A stretch of 64,000 nucleotides of DNA, taken from Pseudaminobacter soli (ex Li et al. 2025). GTDB taxonomy: Bacteria > Pseudomonadota > Alphaproteobacteria > Rhizobiales > Rhizobiaceae. This document shows positions 1-7,572 of the stretch, in pieces. The position numbers and the translations under genes are program-made. Location: assembly GCF_029892515.1 (NCBI RefSeq), contig NZ_JARXVF010000005.1, positions 62,001 to 126,000 of the forward strand, given 5' to 3'. Under the pieces are notes generated by a model, which was given only the letters and a program-made list of their open reading frames with translations, had not been told where the DNA came from and did no database searches. Each line of letters opens with the position of its first letter. The stretch's first letter is position 1.

Positions 1-54
1 ATCAAGGTCGAAGGTGACATGTCGGTCGCCATGTCGCTCAGCCAGATCATCTGA
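1..54 (+). CDS. C-terminal end of a probable SCP2 sterol-binding-domain protein (5' truncated by window)
   Basis: Only the last 17 codons are present, ending in TGA at 52-54. The tail reads KVEGDMSVAMSLSQII. A 'K-x-x-G-D-hydrophobic' strand followed by an acidic-free terminal helix is what the end of small SCP2-type lipid-binding domains looks like, so I suggest that family, but 17 residues cannot prove it. A good intrinsic terminator follows 22 nt downstream, confirming that this is the end of a transcription unit. Confidence 0.4.
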   Translation: MKVEGDMSVAMSLSQII

Positions 55-76
55 TCCGGACAGGCATTTAGCCAGC

Positions 77-111
77 AAAAAGCCCGGCGCTTCATCAGCG
101 CCAGGCTTTTT
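77..111 (+). terminator. Rho-independent terminator, probably bidirectional
   Basis: AAAAAGCCcGGCGC (77-90) pairs with GCGCCaGGCTTTTT (98-111) across a 7-nt loop with a single mismatch, and the downstream side continues T-rich. The A-rich left arm gives a U-run on the other strand too, so it can serve both the plus-strand gene ending at 54 and the minus-strand GNAT gene ending at 123. Confidence 0.85.
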
Positions 112-122
112 CTTTTTGGGCT

Positions 123-734
123 TCAGGCGGCTGTCTCCAGGCCGGTCGAACGCTGGCGACGCCCGGCTGCCTTCAGCACGCCGCAGGCGCCGTCGAGCGC
201 GCCTTCGACCAGCTCCAGCGCCAGGAAGCGGTGCCGCTCATAGGGCCCCGGCATGGCGAGCGAGCCGGTCTTGTCTGCTGAGAAGCCGAAGCGCGCATAG
301 TAAGGCGTGTCACCCACCAGCAGGATCGCCCGATGGCCGAGATTTTCGGCCTTGGCAATCGCATGGCGCATCAGGGCCGAGCCGACGCCGGCGCACTTCA
401 GGGACGGCTCGACTGCGAGCGGACCGAGCAGCAGCGCCCGCGCGCCGCCCTCGCCGAGCCTGACATCCCAAAGCCGCACGGTGCCAATGATGGCTCCGGC
501 CGCATCGCGCGCGACGAAAGCCAGCCCCGCCGACGGCAGACGGCCGCGGCGCAGCTTCTCCGAAGACTTGCGCCGCCGCTGCAGGCCCATGGCGAGGTCG
601 AGCAGCGCCTCGCGCTGAACGATATCGGCCGGGGTCTCGGCGGCAATGGTGAAGGCCGCGCAGCTGCCGATCTCCCCCGTTGTGGAGGAGATCAGCGGCA
701 AGGCCGCACCTAGTTTCTCAACGATTTGTTCCAT
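123..734 (-). CDS. GNAT N-acetyltransferase, YhbS-like
   Basis: A 203-residue predicted cytoplasmic acetyl-CoA-dependent N-acetyltransferase. The acetyl-CoA-binding motif A is visible at about residues 102-126 (GPLAVEPSLKCAGVGSALM, with the pyrophosphate-loop glycines in CAGVGS), and the YhbS-type GDTPYYARFGF motif lies at about 141-151. The family usually starts near FTIAAETPADI, so the first 25 or so residues may be an extension or the true start may be internal. It is 125 nt downstream of, and codirectional with, ornithine decarboxylase. That arrangement hints at a polyamine- or amine-related substrate, but the acceptor cannot be read from the sequence. Confidence 0.8.
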   Translation of the reverse strand: MEQIVEKLGAALPLISSTTGEIGSCAAFTIAAETPADIVQREALLDLAMGLQRRRKSSEKLRRGRLPSAGLAFVARDAAGAIIGTVRLWDVRLGEGGARALLLGPLAVEPSLKCAGVGSALMRHAIAKAENLGHRAILLVGDTPYYARFGFSADKTGSLAMPGPYERHRFLALELVEGALDGACGVLKAAGRRQRSTGLETAA

Positions 735-859
735 TTCCGTGATCCTTCACAAGCGGAGGTTTTTCCACGAGCGAACCCGCCGCCCGCGACAACTTCGCTG
801 GCGGGCAGGATGATCTGGCGGCTGCCGGGCACCTGCGAACAGGCGCCCGTAACGAGCCG

Positions 860-1993
860 TCAGATCACGTAGGATCGGAGAGGCTCGAAGCCGTTGAAGG
901 CGACGGCCGAGTAGGTCGTCGTGTAGGCGCCGGTCCCTTCGATCAGCACCTCGTCACCGATGGTCAGCGACAGCGGCAGCGGATAAGGCGCCTTTTCGTA
1001 GAGCACGTCGGCCGAGTCACAGGTCGGGCCAGCGAGCACGCATGGCTCCACTGCATCGCCGTCACGCGGGGTGACGATCGGATAGCGGATCGCCTCGTCC
1101 ATCGTCTCGGCGAGACCGCCGAATTTGCCGATGTCGAGATAGACCCAGCGCACATTGTCGTTGTCGGCCTTCTTGGAGATCAGCACGACTTCCGACTTGA
1201 TGACGCCGGCATTGCCCACCATGCCGCGGCCCGGCTCGATGATCGTTTCGGGGATGCAGTTGCCAAAATGCTTCGAAAGCGCGTCGAAGATCGCCTCGCC
1301 ATAGGCCTGGGCGGTCGGCACGTCCTTCAGGTAGCGCGTCGGGAAACCGCCGCCCATATTGACCATGCGAAGCGTGATGCCTTCCTGCGCCAGCTCCGAG
1401 AACACGGCCTTTGCGTCGGCCAGGGCGCGATCCCAGGCGACGAGGTCGGTCTGCTGCGAGCCGACATGGAACGACACACCATAGGCGTCGAGTTCCAGCG
1501 ACTTGGCATGGCGGAGCACGGTGACGGCCATAGCCGGCACGCAGCCGAACTTGCGCGACAGCGGCCATTCGGCGCCTTCGCCATCGGTCAGCACACGGCA
1601 GAAAACGCGCGCGCCGGGGGCGGCTCGGGCGATCTTCTCGACCTCTTCGACGCAATCCACCGCAAACAGGCGAATGCCGAGCTCAAAGGCGCGCGCGATA
1701 TCGCGCTCCTTCTTGATGGTGTTGCCATAGGAGATGCGGTCGGGCGTGGCGCCGGCATTCATGGCCATCTCGATCTCGGCCACCGAAGCGGTGTCGAAGC
1801 ACGAGCCCTGCGAGGCGAGCAGGCGCAGGATCTCCGGCGCGGGGTTGGCCTTCACCGCGTAATAGATCTTGGAATTCGGCAGGGCCTTCTCGAAGGCACG
1901 ATAATTGTCGCGCACGACGTCGAGGTCCAGAACCAGGCACGGGCCTTCGGGACGTCGGGTTGCGAGGAAATCGAGGATGCGCTGGGTTGCCAT
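860..1993 (-). CDS. odc: Ornithine decarboxylase, fold-type III (alanine racemase-like, eukaryotic-type)
   Basis: This enzyme should convert L-ornithine to putrescine plus CO2, the entry step of polyamine synthesis, in the cytoplasm. The 377-residue protein carries the PLP Schiff-base lysine at position 48 in YAVKAN, HVGSQ (176-180), the glycine-rich phosphate loop MGGGFP (213-218), EPGR (253-256) and the C-terminal active-site Cys325-Asp326 in GPTCDSADVLYE. All are intact, and the length is normal for rhizobial ODC. Some members also accept lysine or diaminopimelate, so substrate is a family-level assignment. The start has a strong AAGGAGAGA Shine-Dalgarno. A structured leader of about 430 nt lies upstream, and the gene heads a unit with the GNAT gene. 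Confidence 0.9.
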   Translation of the reverse strand: MATQRILDFLATRRPEGPCLVLDLDVVRDNYRAFEKALPNSKIYYAVKANPAPEILRLLASQGSCFDTASVAEIEMAMNAGATPDRISYGNTIKKERDIARAFELGIRLFAVDCVEEVEKIARAAPGARVFCRVLTDGEGAEWPLSRKFGCVPAMAVTVLRHAKSLELDAYGVSFHVGSQQTDLVAWDRALADAKAVFSELAQEGITLRMVNMGGGFPTRYLKDVPTAQAYGEAIFDALSKHFGNCIPETIIEPGRGMVGNAGVIKSEVVLISKKADNDNVRWVYLDIGKFGGLAETMDEAIRYPIVTPRDGDAVEPCVLAGPTCDSADVLYEKAPYPLPLSLTIGDEVLIEGTGAYTTTYSAVAFNGFEPLRSYVI

Positions 1994-2430
1994 GAATCTC
2001 TCCTTGGCGCGGGTTTCCCCACGCTAAAACGAAGCTGCGGCGCGATCCCCTTCGGTCGCTTCTGCCGCTACGGACAAAGGCATGAATGCAATTCGACGAA
2101 CCGGGCGGTGGAGATCCCGGAAACGCAAAAACGCTTTCACGCGGCGATGAGCTTCGTGCCTTGCGGCATTTGCTCGCTTTGTCTGCCTTGGCTTGGATTG
2201 GGAGACCCCGTTCCGCACTGCCGGCAATGAAGGTGTGCCTCTTCAGTAACCCCGATTTATGGACAATCGGCAGACACCAGAAAGGCCCGCACCGTCGTTG
2301 CTTCAAGACGTCCTCGGCTAGGCGGTTGGCCACTTAACCGACCGGGCTCGTTACTTCCCGGGTACCGTCCCGATTTCCTCGCCATTCGAGGGTCGGGGGA
2401 CGCCCACAGGCACGTGCGACTTTGGGCAAG
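1994..2430 (-). ncRNA. Long structured mRNA leader of the ornithine decarboxylase gene, candidate alphaproteobacterial speF element
   Basis: No convincing gene fits in this stretch. Read on the minus strand it contains nested helices that I could verify. GTCTGCC (2275-2269) pairs with GGCAGAC (2187-2181), 7 bp. Inside it is the hairpin CCGATT/AATCGG (2270-2265 with 2257-2252). Downstream, TGCC-GCAA-GGCA (2168-2157) is a GNRA-capped hairpin stacked on GAGC/GCTC (2175-2172 with 2152-2149) with an asymmetric internal loop. A conserved RNA called speF is known upstream of ornithine decarboxylase genes in alphaproteobacteria (Corbino et al. 2005, from memory). The position and gene context match, but I did not check the consensus base by base. 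Confidence 0.6.
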
Positions 2431-2434
2431 CGCG

Positions 2435-2463
2435 GATATAGGGTCGGGGTCTGTCACAATCAA
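2435..2463 (-). promoter_or_regulatory. Candidate sigma-70 promoter of the ornithine decarboxylase leader
   Basis: On the minus strand TTGATT (2463-2458) and TATATC (2440-2435) are separated by exactly 17 nt. Transcription would start near 2428, giving a leader of about 430 nt that contains all the helices described for 1994-2430. The -35 box is imperfect. Confidence 0.45.
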
Positions 2464-2537
2464 CAAAAATATTAAGGCCGCTTGTAAAATGCCGAGCGTC
2501 GAACGAAGCTGGCGCAAAGACGACGATTTGTTGAACG

Positions 2538-3740
2538 ATGGGGCCGATGCGCGACAGCCTGAACGCTTTTCTGGACTACCCGCAAGTGGCTGTTTCCAAT
2601 GCACAATCCGGCCCCTTGGCGGGGCTGGGCCTGGGTGTGAAGGACATTTACGACGTGGCTGGCTATCGCACCGGCTGTGGCAACCTCGACACCTATGCGC
2701 AAGGCTCGCCAGCCACGCGGTCCGCGCCGGCTGTGCAAGTGATTCTCGACGCCGGCGCGCATTTCCTTGGCAAGACCCAAACCGACGAATTCGCCTTCTC
2801 GCTGATGGGGCAGAACGCGCATTTTCCTCAGCCGATGAATTCGGCCGCGCCCAACCGCGTGACCGGCGGCTCGTCGTCCGGCTCAGCCGCGGCGGTGGCG
2901 GGCGGGCTCGCCGACATCGCCCTGGGATCGGACACCGGCGGCTCCATCCGCGCGCCTGCCAGCTTCTGCGGCCTGATCGGCCTCCGCATCACGCATGGCC
3001 GCATTCCGCTCGACGGGGTGATGCCGCTGGCCCCCTCTCTCGACACCGTCGGCTGGTTCGCGCGGGATATGGATGTCTATGAGGCGGTGACGGAGGTGAT
3101 GCTTGCCCCCTCGTCGCACGACGAGCGGAGCGACCGGGCACGCCCTCGCCTGCTCCGCCTCGCCGCGCTGGACGAGCTCGTCTTCGGCCCGGCGGAAGCC
3201 GCCGAATACCGCCGCATGCTCTCGATCGTGACCGCCGCGCTCGGCGACGTTGAGACCGCTACGCCGCTCAGCCACAGTGGCGACGACCTCTATTGGTGCT
3301 TCCGAAAGATCCAGGCGCGCGAGGCGTGGCAGAGCCGCGGCCGCTGGATCGAAACGCATCCCGGCAGCCTCGACAGAAGCGTCGAGGACCGCTTCCGCTT
3401 CGGCCAGACGGTGGACGATGCCGCGCTGGCGCAAGCGCGGGAATACCGCGCTGGCTTCCGCGAAGAGCTGGGCGCCCTGCTGGGCAAAGACGGCTACCTC
3501 GTGCTGCCGACCGTCCCCGGCGCCGCGCCGCTCAAGAGCGAGGCGCCCGACAGCCTGCTTGCCTATCGCGAGCGTGCCTTGCGGCTTCTGTGCCTCTCCG
3601 GCCTTTCCGGCTTCCCGCAGATCTCGCTGCCGCTCGGCACGGTCGACGGCGCGCCGTTCGGGCTGTCGCTGCTGGGCCCCGCCAGCAGCGACCGTCAGCT
3701 CATTGCGCTGGGCCGGCGCATTCTCGAAACCAAGGATTGA
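2538..3740 (+). CDS. Amidase signature family hydrolase
   Basis: This 400-residue protein hydrolyses a C-N amide bond of unknown substrate. The Ser-cisSer-Lys catalytic triad of the amidase signature family is visible: Lys35 in VKDIYD, the serine cluster in VTGGSSSGSAAAV (108-120) holding the cis-Ser, and nucleophile Ser136 in DTGGSIR. There is no signal peptide, so it should be cytoplasmic. ATG codons at 2538 and 2547 are both possible starts. A LysR regulator follows after only 4 nt, so the two are probably cotranscribed. The gene is shorter than GatA-type amidases (about 480 residues), which argues against a role in tRNA amidation. Confidence 0.85.
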   Translation: MGPMRDSLNAFLDYPQVAVSNAQSGPLAGLGLGVKDIYDVAGYRTGCGNLDTYAQGSPATRSAPAVQVILDAGAHFLGKTQTDEFAFSLMGQNAHFPQPMNSAAPNRVTGGSSSGSAAAVAGGLADIALGSDTGGSIRAPASFCGLIGLRITHGRIPLDGVMPLAPSLDTVGWFARDMDVYEAVTEVMLAPSSHDERSDRARPRLLRLAALDELVFGPAEAAEYRRMLSIVTAALGDVETATPLSHSGDDLYWCFRKIQAREAWQSRGRWIETHPGSLDRSVEDRFRFGQTVDDAALAQAREYRAGFREELGALLGKDGYLVLPTVPGAAPLKSEAPDSLLAYRERALRLLCLSGLSGFPQISLPLGTVDGAPFGLSLLGPASSDRQLIALGRRILETKD

Positions 3741-3744
3741 ACCA

Positions 3745-4635
3745 ATGGACACGCTGACCCGCATGCGGGCCTTCATCGACGTGGTCGAGGCGGAGGGGTT
3801 TTCGGCCGCCGCGCGCAAGATCGGCCGCTCGAAGGCGCTGCTTTCCAAATATGTGCGCGAGCTGGAAGACGAGCTGGGCGCCCTGCTGCTCAACCGCACC
3901 ACGCGCCAGTTCTCGCTCACCGAGGCCGGGCACACTTATTATAGGCGCGCTTCGGAAATCATCCGCGAGGTCGACAGCCTGGCCGATGCGGTGCGCGAAT
4001 CCTCCGGCGACGTGAAGGGCCGCATCAAGCTTTCGGCGCCGCGCACCTTTGCCGATGCGCCGATCGGCCAATCGCTGATAGATTTCGCCAAGGCGCACCC
4101 CGACATCGTACTCGAAATCCAGCTCGACGACCGCTTCGTCGATCTGGTCGAGGAAGGCTTCGATCTCGCCATCCGCATCTCGCGGCTCGAAAACTCATCC
4201 CTCATCGCAAGAAGGCTGGCGCCCTTCACGGTTAGGATCTGCGCCTCGCCCGAGCTGATCGAAAAGCATGGGCGCCCGACGCGCCCGCAGGATCTTGCCG
4301 GCATGCCCTGCATCATCGACACCAACGGCCGCTGGCTGTCGAACTGGCCATTCCTCGGCGACGGCGGCGAGACGGTCAGCGTCTCGGTTGCCGGGCAGAT
4401 GGAAGTGAACAGCCCGCTGGCCACGCGCGCGGCAGCACTTTCCGGCCTCGGCTATGCCATCCTGCCCGACTTTATCGCTGCACCCGACATCGAGGCGGGA
4501 CGGCTGGTTCCGGTGCTGGACGACCGCATTTTGTCCGGCGGCGGCATCTTCGCGGTTTACCCGCACAGGCGTTATTTGCCGGCCAAAGTGCGCGTCTTCG
4601 TCGACTATCTGGTGCAGTGGTTCAAGCCGAAGTAG
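3745..4635 (+). CDS. LysR-family transcriptional regulator
   Basis: The 296-residue protein has an N-terminal winged helix-turn-helix (about residues 3-62, with ARKIGRSKALLSKYVRELE as the recognition region) and a C-terminal effector-binding domain. It belongs to the subgroup that starts MDTLTRMRAF, like many single-target LysR repressors and activators. It begins 4 nt after the amidase stop, so it is codirectional with the gene it may control rather than divergent from it. The effector is unknown. Confidence 0.9.
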   Translation: MDTLTRMRAFIDVVEAEGFSAAARKIGRSKALLSKYVRELEDELGALLLNRTTRQFSLTEAGHTYYRRASEIIREVDSLADAVRESSGDVKGRIKLSAPRTFADAPIGQSLIDFAKAHPDIVLEIQLDDRFVDLVEEGFDLAIRISRLENSSLIARRLAPFTVRICASPELIEKHGRPTRPQDLAGMPCIIDTNGRWLSNWPFLGDGGETVSVSVAGQMEVNSPLATRAAALSGLGYAILPDFIAAPDIEAGRLVPVLDDRILSGGGIFAVYPHRRYLPAKVRVFVDYLVQWFKPK

Positions 4636-4700
4636 CTTGGCCGACCTTTTTCTGCTCAGTCCAACACGTATTGTAACATTCTGAAATCAAGGCTTAATTT

Positions 4701-4731
4701 CGTCCCGAAGCCGGCTGCGGCCTTCGGGACG
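4701..4731 (+). terminator. Inverted repeat, probable terminator of the amidase-LysR unit
   Basis: CGTCCCGAAG (4701-4710) and CTTCGGGACG (4722-4731) are perfect 10-bp arms around an 11-nt loop, located 65 nt after the LysR stop. Only a short T-run (GCGTTTG) follows, so termination strength is uncertain. Confidence 0.5.
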
Positions 4732-4817
4732 ACGCGTTTGGCGGCGGGCCGGTCCCAATTTCGCCGGGATTCTGTTAACGCTCGGTAATCCGAATCCCCA
4801 CAGGAACGCTACCGCCT

Positions 4818-5489
4818 ATGAACGTCAGAATGAGAATGGCGATTCTGGCCACGGCCACGGCCACCACCACCCTCCTCGCCTCGACGCTGCCGGCACGTGT
4901 TCATCCGCATGTCTTTGCCGAGGCGCGCCTCGACGTTGTCGTCAATCCCGACCACACCGTGAAATCGCTGCGTCACGTCTGGCGCTTCGACGAGCTGTTT
5001 TCCTCCACCGTGCTGATGGAGTTCGACAAGAACTCCGACCTCAAGCTCGACGATGCCGAGCTGAAGGATGTCGCGGACACGGTCTACAAGTCGCTTGCGG
5101 TATACGGCTATTTCCAGATGGTCACGCTCAACGACAAGGACGTGGAGATGAAGCCGCCGGCCAAGCTGATCGCGAATTTCGACCACGACCAACTCATCAT
5201 CGCGTTCGAATCCGAGCCGAAGCAGCCGCTCAAGCTGTCCGGCAAGGTCGATTTCGGCGTCTACGACCCAACCTTCTACACCGCGATCGATTTTGTCGAC
5301 GACGACAAGATGGCGGTCGAAAATCTGCCCCCGACATGCACGCGCACCGTCGTCCGTCCCGACCCGGATGAGGCGATCAAGCAGAACCAGTCCAAGCTGA
5401 CGGATGCGTTCTTCAACGATCCGCAGGGCACGGACATGAGCAAGATTTTCGCCACCCGACTGGAACTCAACTGCCCAGCCCAAGGATAA
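4818..5489 (+). CDS. DUF1007 periplasmic protein associated with a nickel/cobalt exporter
   Basis: The 223-residue protein has an N-terminal Sec-type signal (basic start, hydrophobic ATATATTTLLASTLPA, then HPHVFAEARLDVV). The HPHVF start of the mature domain, the central 'VWRFDELFSS' and the regularly spaced acidic segments are typical of DUF1007, a family repeatedly found beside NicO-type Ni/Co exporters. The exporter gene follows after 5 nt, so the two should be translated together. I infer an accessory periplasmic role in metal efflux. No biochemical activity can be read from the sequence. Confidence 0.8.
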   Translation: MNVRMRMAILATATATTTLLASTLPARVHPHVFAEARLDVVVNPDHTVKSLRHVWRFDELFSSTVLMEFDKNSDLKLDDAELKDVADTVYKSLAVYGYFQMVTLNDKDVEMKPPAKLIANFDHDQLIIAFESEPKQPLKLSGKVDFGVYDPTFYTAIDFVDDDKMAVENLPPTCTRTVVRPDPDEAIKQNQSKLTDAFFNDPQGTDMSKIFATRLELNCPAQG

Positions 5490-5494
5490 AGCCC

Positions 5495-6694
5495 GTGAAC
5501 AAGACGACCGGACGCGTGCTGCTTGCCGCCCTCATCGCGGTCTGCGTGCTTACCCAGCTTGCCCCCCACGCGCATGCGCAAAGTTCGCTCGGCATCGGTG
5601 CCAACGAGGCGACCATCCCCTCGACCGGCCTGTTTGCCCACCTGATGAACTGGATCAATGTACAGCAGCAGACGTTCTACCGTTCGCTCACCAACTCGCT
5701 GAAGGCAATGCGCCAGGACGGCAGCCAGGTGTGGATCCTGGTCGGCCTGTCGTTTGCCTACGGCATCTTCCATGCCGCCGGGCCGGGTCACGGCAAGGCG
5801 GTCATCTCCTCCTATCTGCTGGCCAACGAAGTGGCGCTGCGGCGCGGCATCATGCTGTCCTTCATCTCGGCCTTCCTGCAGGCAGGAACGGCGATCGTCA
5901 TGATGGCGCTCCTGTTCCTGGTACTGCGCGGCACATCCATCTCGATGACCAACGCGACCTGGTTCCTTGAGATTGCAAGCTATGTGATGATCAGCATGTT
6001 CGGCGCATGGCTACTTTGGCAGAAGGCCTGGCCGCGCGTGCGCGGGCTGATCGGCGCCAACCCGGCTCACAGCCTCTCGGCGGCGCATGCCCACGCGCAT
6101 TCGCATTCGCACGATCACCACGACCACAGCTGCAGCCATCCTTCGCATTCGCATGCGCTCGTGCATGCCAATGACGATCACCCCGCGCATGGCCATGATC
6201 ATGATCATCATCATCACGATCACGGCGCTTGCGATCACCACGACCATGATCACCACCATCACGACCATTCGCACCACGATCATTCACACCATGCGCATGA
6301 CCATGGCGCTGGCATGGTGTGCTCCAGCTGCGGCCACTCGCATCTGCCGGACCCGGCAATGATCTCGGGCGACAATTTCAACTGGAAGACCGCCTGGTCG
6401 GCCGTGACCGCGGTGGGCTTGCGCCCCTGCTCCGGCGCCCTGATCGTGCTGACCTTCGCCTTCCTCAACGGCCTTTGGGCCGGCGGCGTCCTGTCGGTGG
6501 TCGCCATGGCTGTCGGCACCGCCATCACGGTCTCGGCCCTCGCCATCTTGGCCGTCACGGCCAAGAACTGGGCAGTCGCCTTTGCCGGCGACGGGCGGAT
6601 GGGCAACCGGGTACACGCAGCCTTCGAAATCGGCGGCGCCGGCCTGGTCCTGGTACTTGGCCTGCTGCTGCTGACGGCAAGCCTCAGCGCTTAG
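5495..6694 (+). CDS. NicO/RcnA-type nickel/cobalt efflux permease with a large His-rich loop
   Basis: The 399-residue inner-membrane protein starts with a signal-like segment and has about six further hydrophobic helices. Family motifs are present: FHAAGPGHGKAVISS at about 92-106 and GLRPCSGALIVLTFAF at about 305-320. Between the two membrane halves (about residues 195-275) lies a cytoplasmic or periplasmic loop with about three dozen histidines in HDHH/DHS repeats, plus a CSSCGHSH motif. This loop presumably binds Ni2+ or Co2+ before export. It forms an operon with the DUF1007 gene. No metal-responsive regulator (RcnR/CsoR) is adjacent. Confidence 0.88.
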   Translation: MNKTTGRVLLAALIAVCVLTQLAPHAHAQSSLGIGANEATIPSTGLFAHLMNWINVQQQTFYRSLTNSLKAMRQDGSQVWILVGLSFAYGIFHAAGPGHGKAVISSYLLANEVALRRGIMLSFISAFLQAGTAIVMMALLFLVLRGTSISMTNATWFLEIASYVMISMFGAWLLWQKAWPRVRGLIGANPAHSLSAAHAHAHSHSHDHHDHSCSHPSHSHALVHANDDHPAHGHDHDHHHHDHGACDHHDHDHHHHDHSHHDHSHHAHDHGAGMVCSSCGHSHLPDPAMISGDNFNWKTAWSAVTAVGLRPCSGALIVLTFAFLNGLWAGGVLSVVAMAVGTAITVSALAILAVTAKNWAVAFAGDGRMGNRVHAAFEIGGAGLVLVLGLLLLTASLSA

Positions 6695-6728
6695 AGCACA
6701 GCGAACCGTTCGCTGACCCTATCAATCA

Positions 6729-6756
6729 AAAGGCCGCGCGGAAACGCGCGGCCTTT
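6729..6756 (+). terminator. Rho-independent terminator of the metal exporter operon
   Basis: AAAGGCCGCGCG (6729-6740) and CGCGCGGCCTTT (6745-6756) form a perfect 12-bp stem capped by a GAAA tetraloop, followed by CTTC. It lies 34 nt after the exporter stop. Confidence 0.9.
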
Positions 6757-6781
6757 CTTCATGATGGCACCTGGCAAAAGA

Positions 6782-6817
6782 AATTCGCCCTGGTCGTGGC
6801 AGCGACCAGAGCGAATT
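6782..6817 (-). terminator. Terminator of the small His/Lys-rich protein gene
   Basis: AATTCGC-c-CTGGTCG (6782-6796) pairs with CGACCAG-a-GCGAATT (6803-6817), two 7-bp blocks separated by one mismatch. On the minus strand the hairpin is followed by TTCTTTT, as expected for a terminator of the gene at 6863-7075. Confidence 0.75.
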
Positions 6818-6862
6818 GGGCATTTCGGCCCTATCAGCTAACCGGCTGACCGGCTTTGCCGA

Positions 6863-7075
6863 TTAGTAAGCGGACTTTTTGGCCTCGCTCTTCTTGTGGT
6901 GCTTGTGGACCGGCTTCTTGTGATGCTTCTTTTCCTTCATCGGAGCAGGAGCATTGGTGTCCGTGGTGGCGGTCGTGCCGGCAGCGTTGGCGCTGGTGGC
7001 GGCAAACATCGGAGCCGAGAAGGCCAGAGCAACGGTCAGGCCGAGAGCCGAAATCAGGGACTTGGAGAGGGTCAT
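6863..7075 (-). CDS. Small exported His/Lys-rich protein, function unknown
   Basis: A 70-residue protein with a clear Sec signal peptide (MTLSKSLISALGLTVALAFS, then APMFA|ATSANA). The mature part is about 40 residues, a Thr/Ala linker followed by a basic tail with repeated KKHHKK/HKHHKK units. It has no cysteine and no recognised domain. Composition resembles small alphaproteobacterial acid-shock-like or metal-binding periplasmic proteins, but this is only an analogy. It lies convergent to the Ni/Co exporter and has its own terminator, so it is transcribed separately. Confidence 0.75.
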   Translation of the reverse strand: MTLSKSLISALGLTVALAFSAPMFAATSANAAGTTATTDTNAPAPMKEKKHHKKPVHKHHKKSEAKKSAY

Positions 7076-7120
7076 AGCAGTTTCCTTTTGACAGGGGCCT
7101 GGGGGGTTGTACTCAGCCGA

Positions 7121-7411
7121 TCAAGGTTCGATCGGTTGGACACCGAGCATCTTCAGAGCGTTGGCGTAGGCCCGTATGCCCTGTGCCTGGCGTCTGCCGG
7201 CACAGAACTTGGCGGCCTTCCGTTGAAGAGCTTTCGCTTCGGCGGCCCGTTTTGCCTCCGCGTGCTCGGTAATCGCATGGGCGAATTGCTGCTGCAGCCG
7301 ATTGCATTGAACAATCCTGGAGGTCGTCCCCGCCAGGGGTTGTTCGGCCGTAGCGCCAAGCGAAAGCGCGGCGAGCAGAACGACGATCGAACTGGTCCCT
7401 AGCTTTTGCAT
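7121..7411 (-). CDS. Small exported hypothetical protein
   Basis: 96 residues from the ATG at 7411, chosen because it gives a clean signal peptide (MQKLGTSSIVVLLAALSLG, cleavage near ATA-EQ). The mature part is an alpha-helical, Ala/Lys/Arg-rich segment (AEAKRAAEAKALQRKAAKFC) with two cysteines about 34 residues apart that could form a disulfide in the periplasm. No family recognised. It sits 45 nt upstream of the other small exported gene on the same strand, with no obvious terminator between, so the two may be cotranscribed. Confidence 0.6.
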   Translation of the reverse strand: MQKLGTSSIVVLLAALSLGATAEQPLAGTTSRIVQCNRLQQQFAHAITEHAEAKRAAEAKALQRKAAKFCAGRRQAQGIRAYANALKMLGVQPIEP

Positions 7412-7572
7412 GACGTTCCTTGAACCGGTGTGTTGCAGCATGGTCTTTATGACGGGTCGCCATGTCCCGCGTTTTTCTGCTCTGCAGCATTTTGTTTCTG
7501 GATTGTAACAGCCGCTCGCTGACCTGATTGCCCTGCTGACGGCCCAACAGAACGGTTTCAATCTGACCGTGA

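Noticed and set aside
2086-2337. Small open frames in the ornithine decarboxylase leader
   Set aside because: They conflict with the base-paired structure, have no Shine-Dalgarno and resemble no protein; I did not see a convincing leader peptide either.
6080-6310. CAC/CAT-rich repeats as a CRISPR or satellite array
   Set aside because: Repeats are irregular, codon-framed and encode the His-rich loop of the metal exporter.
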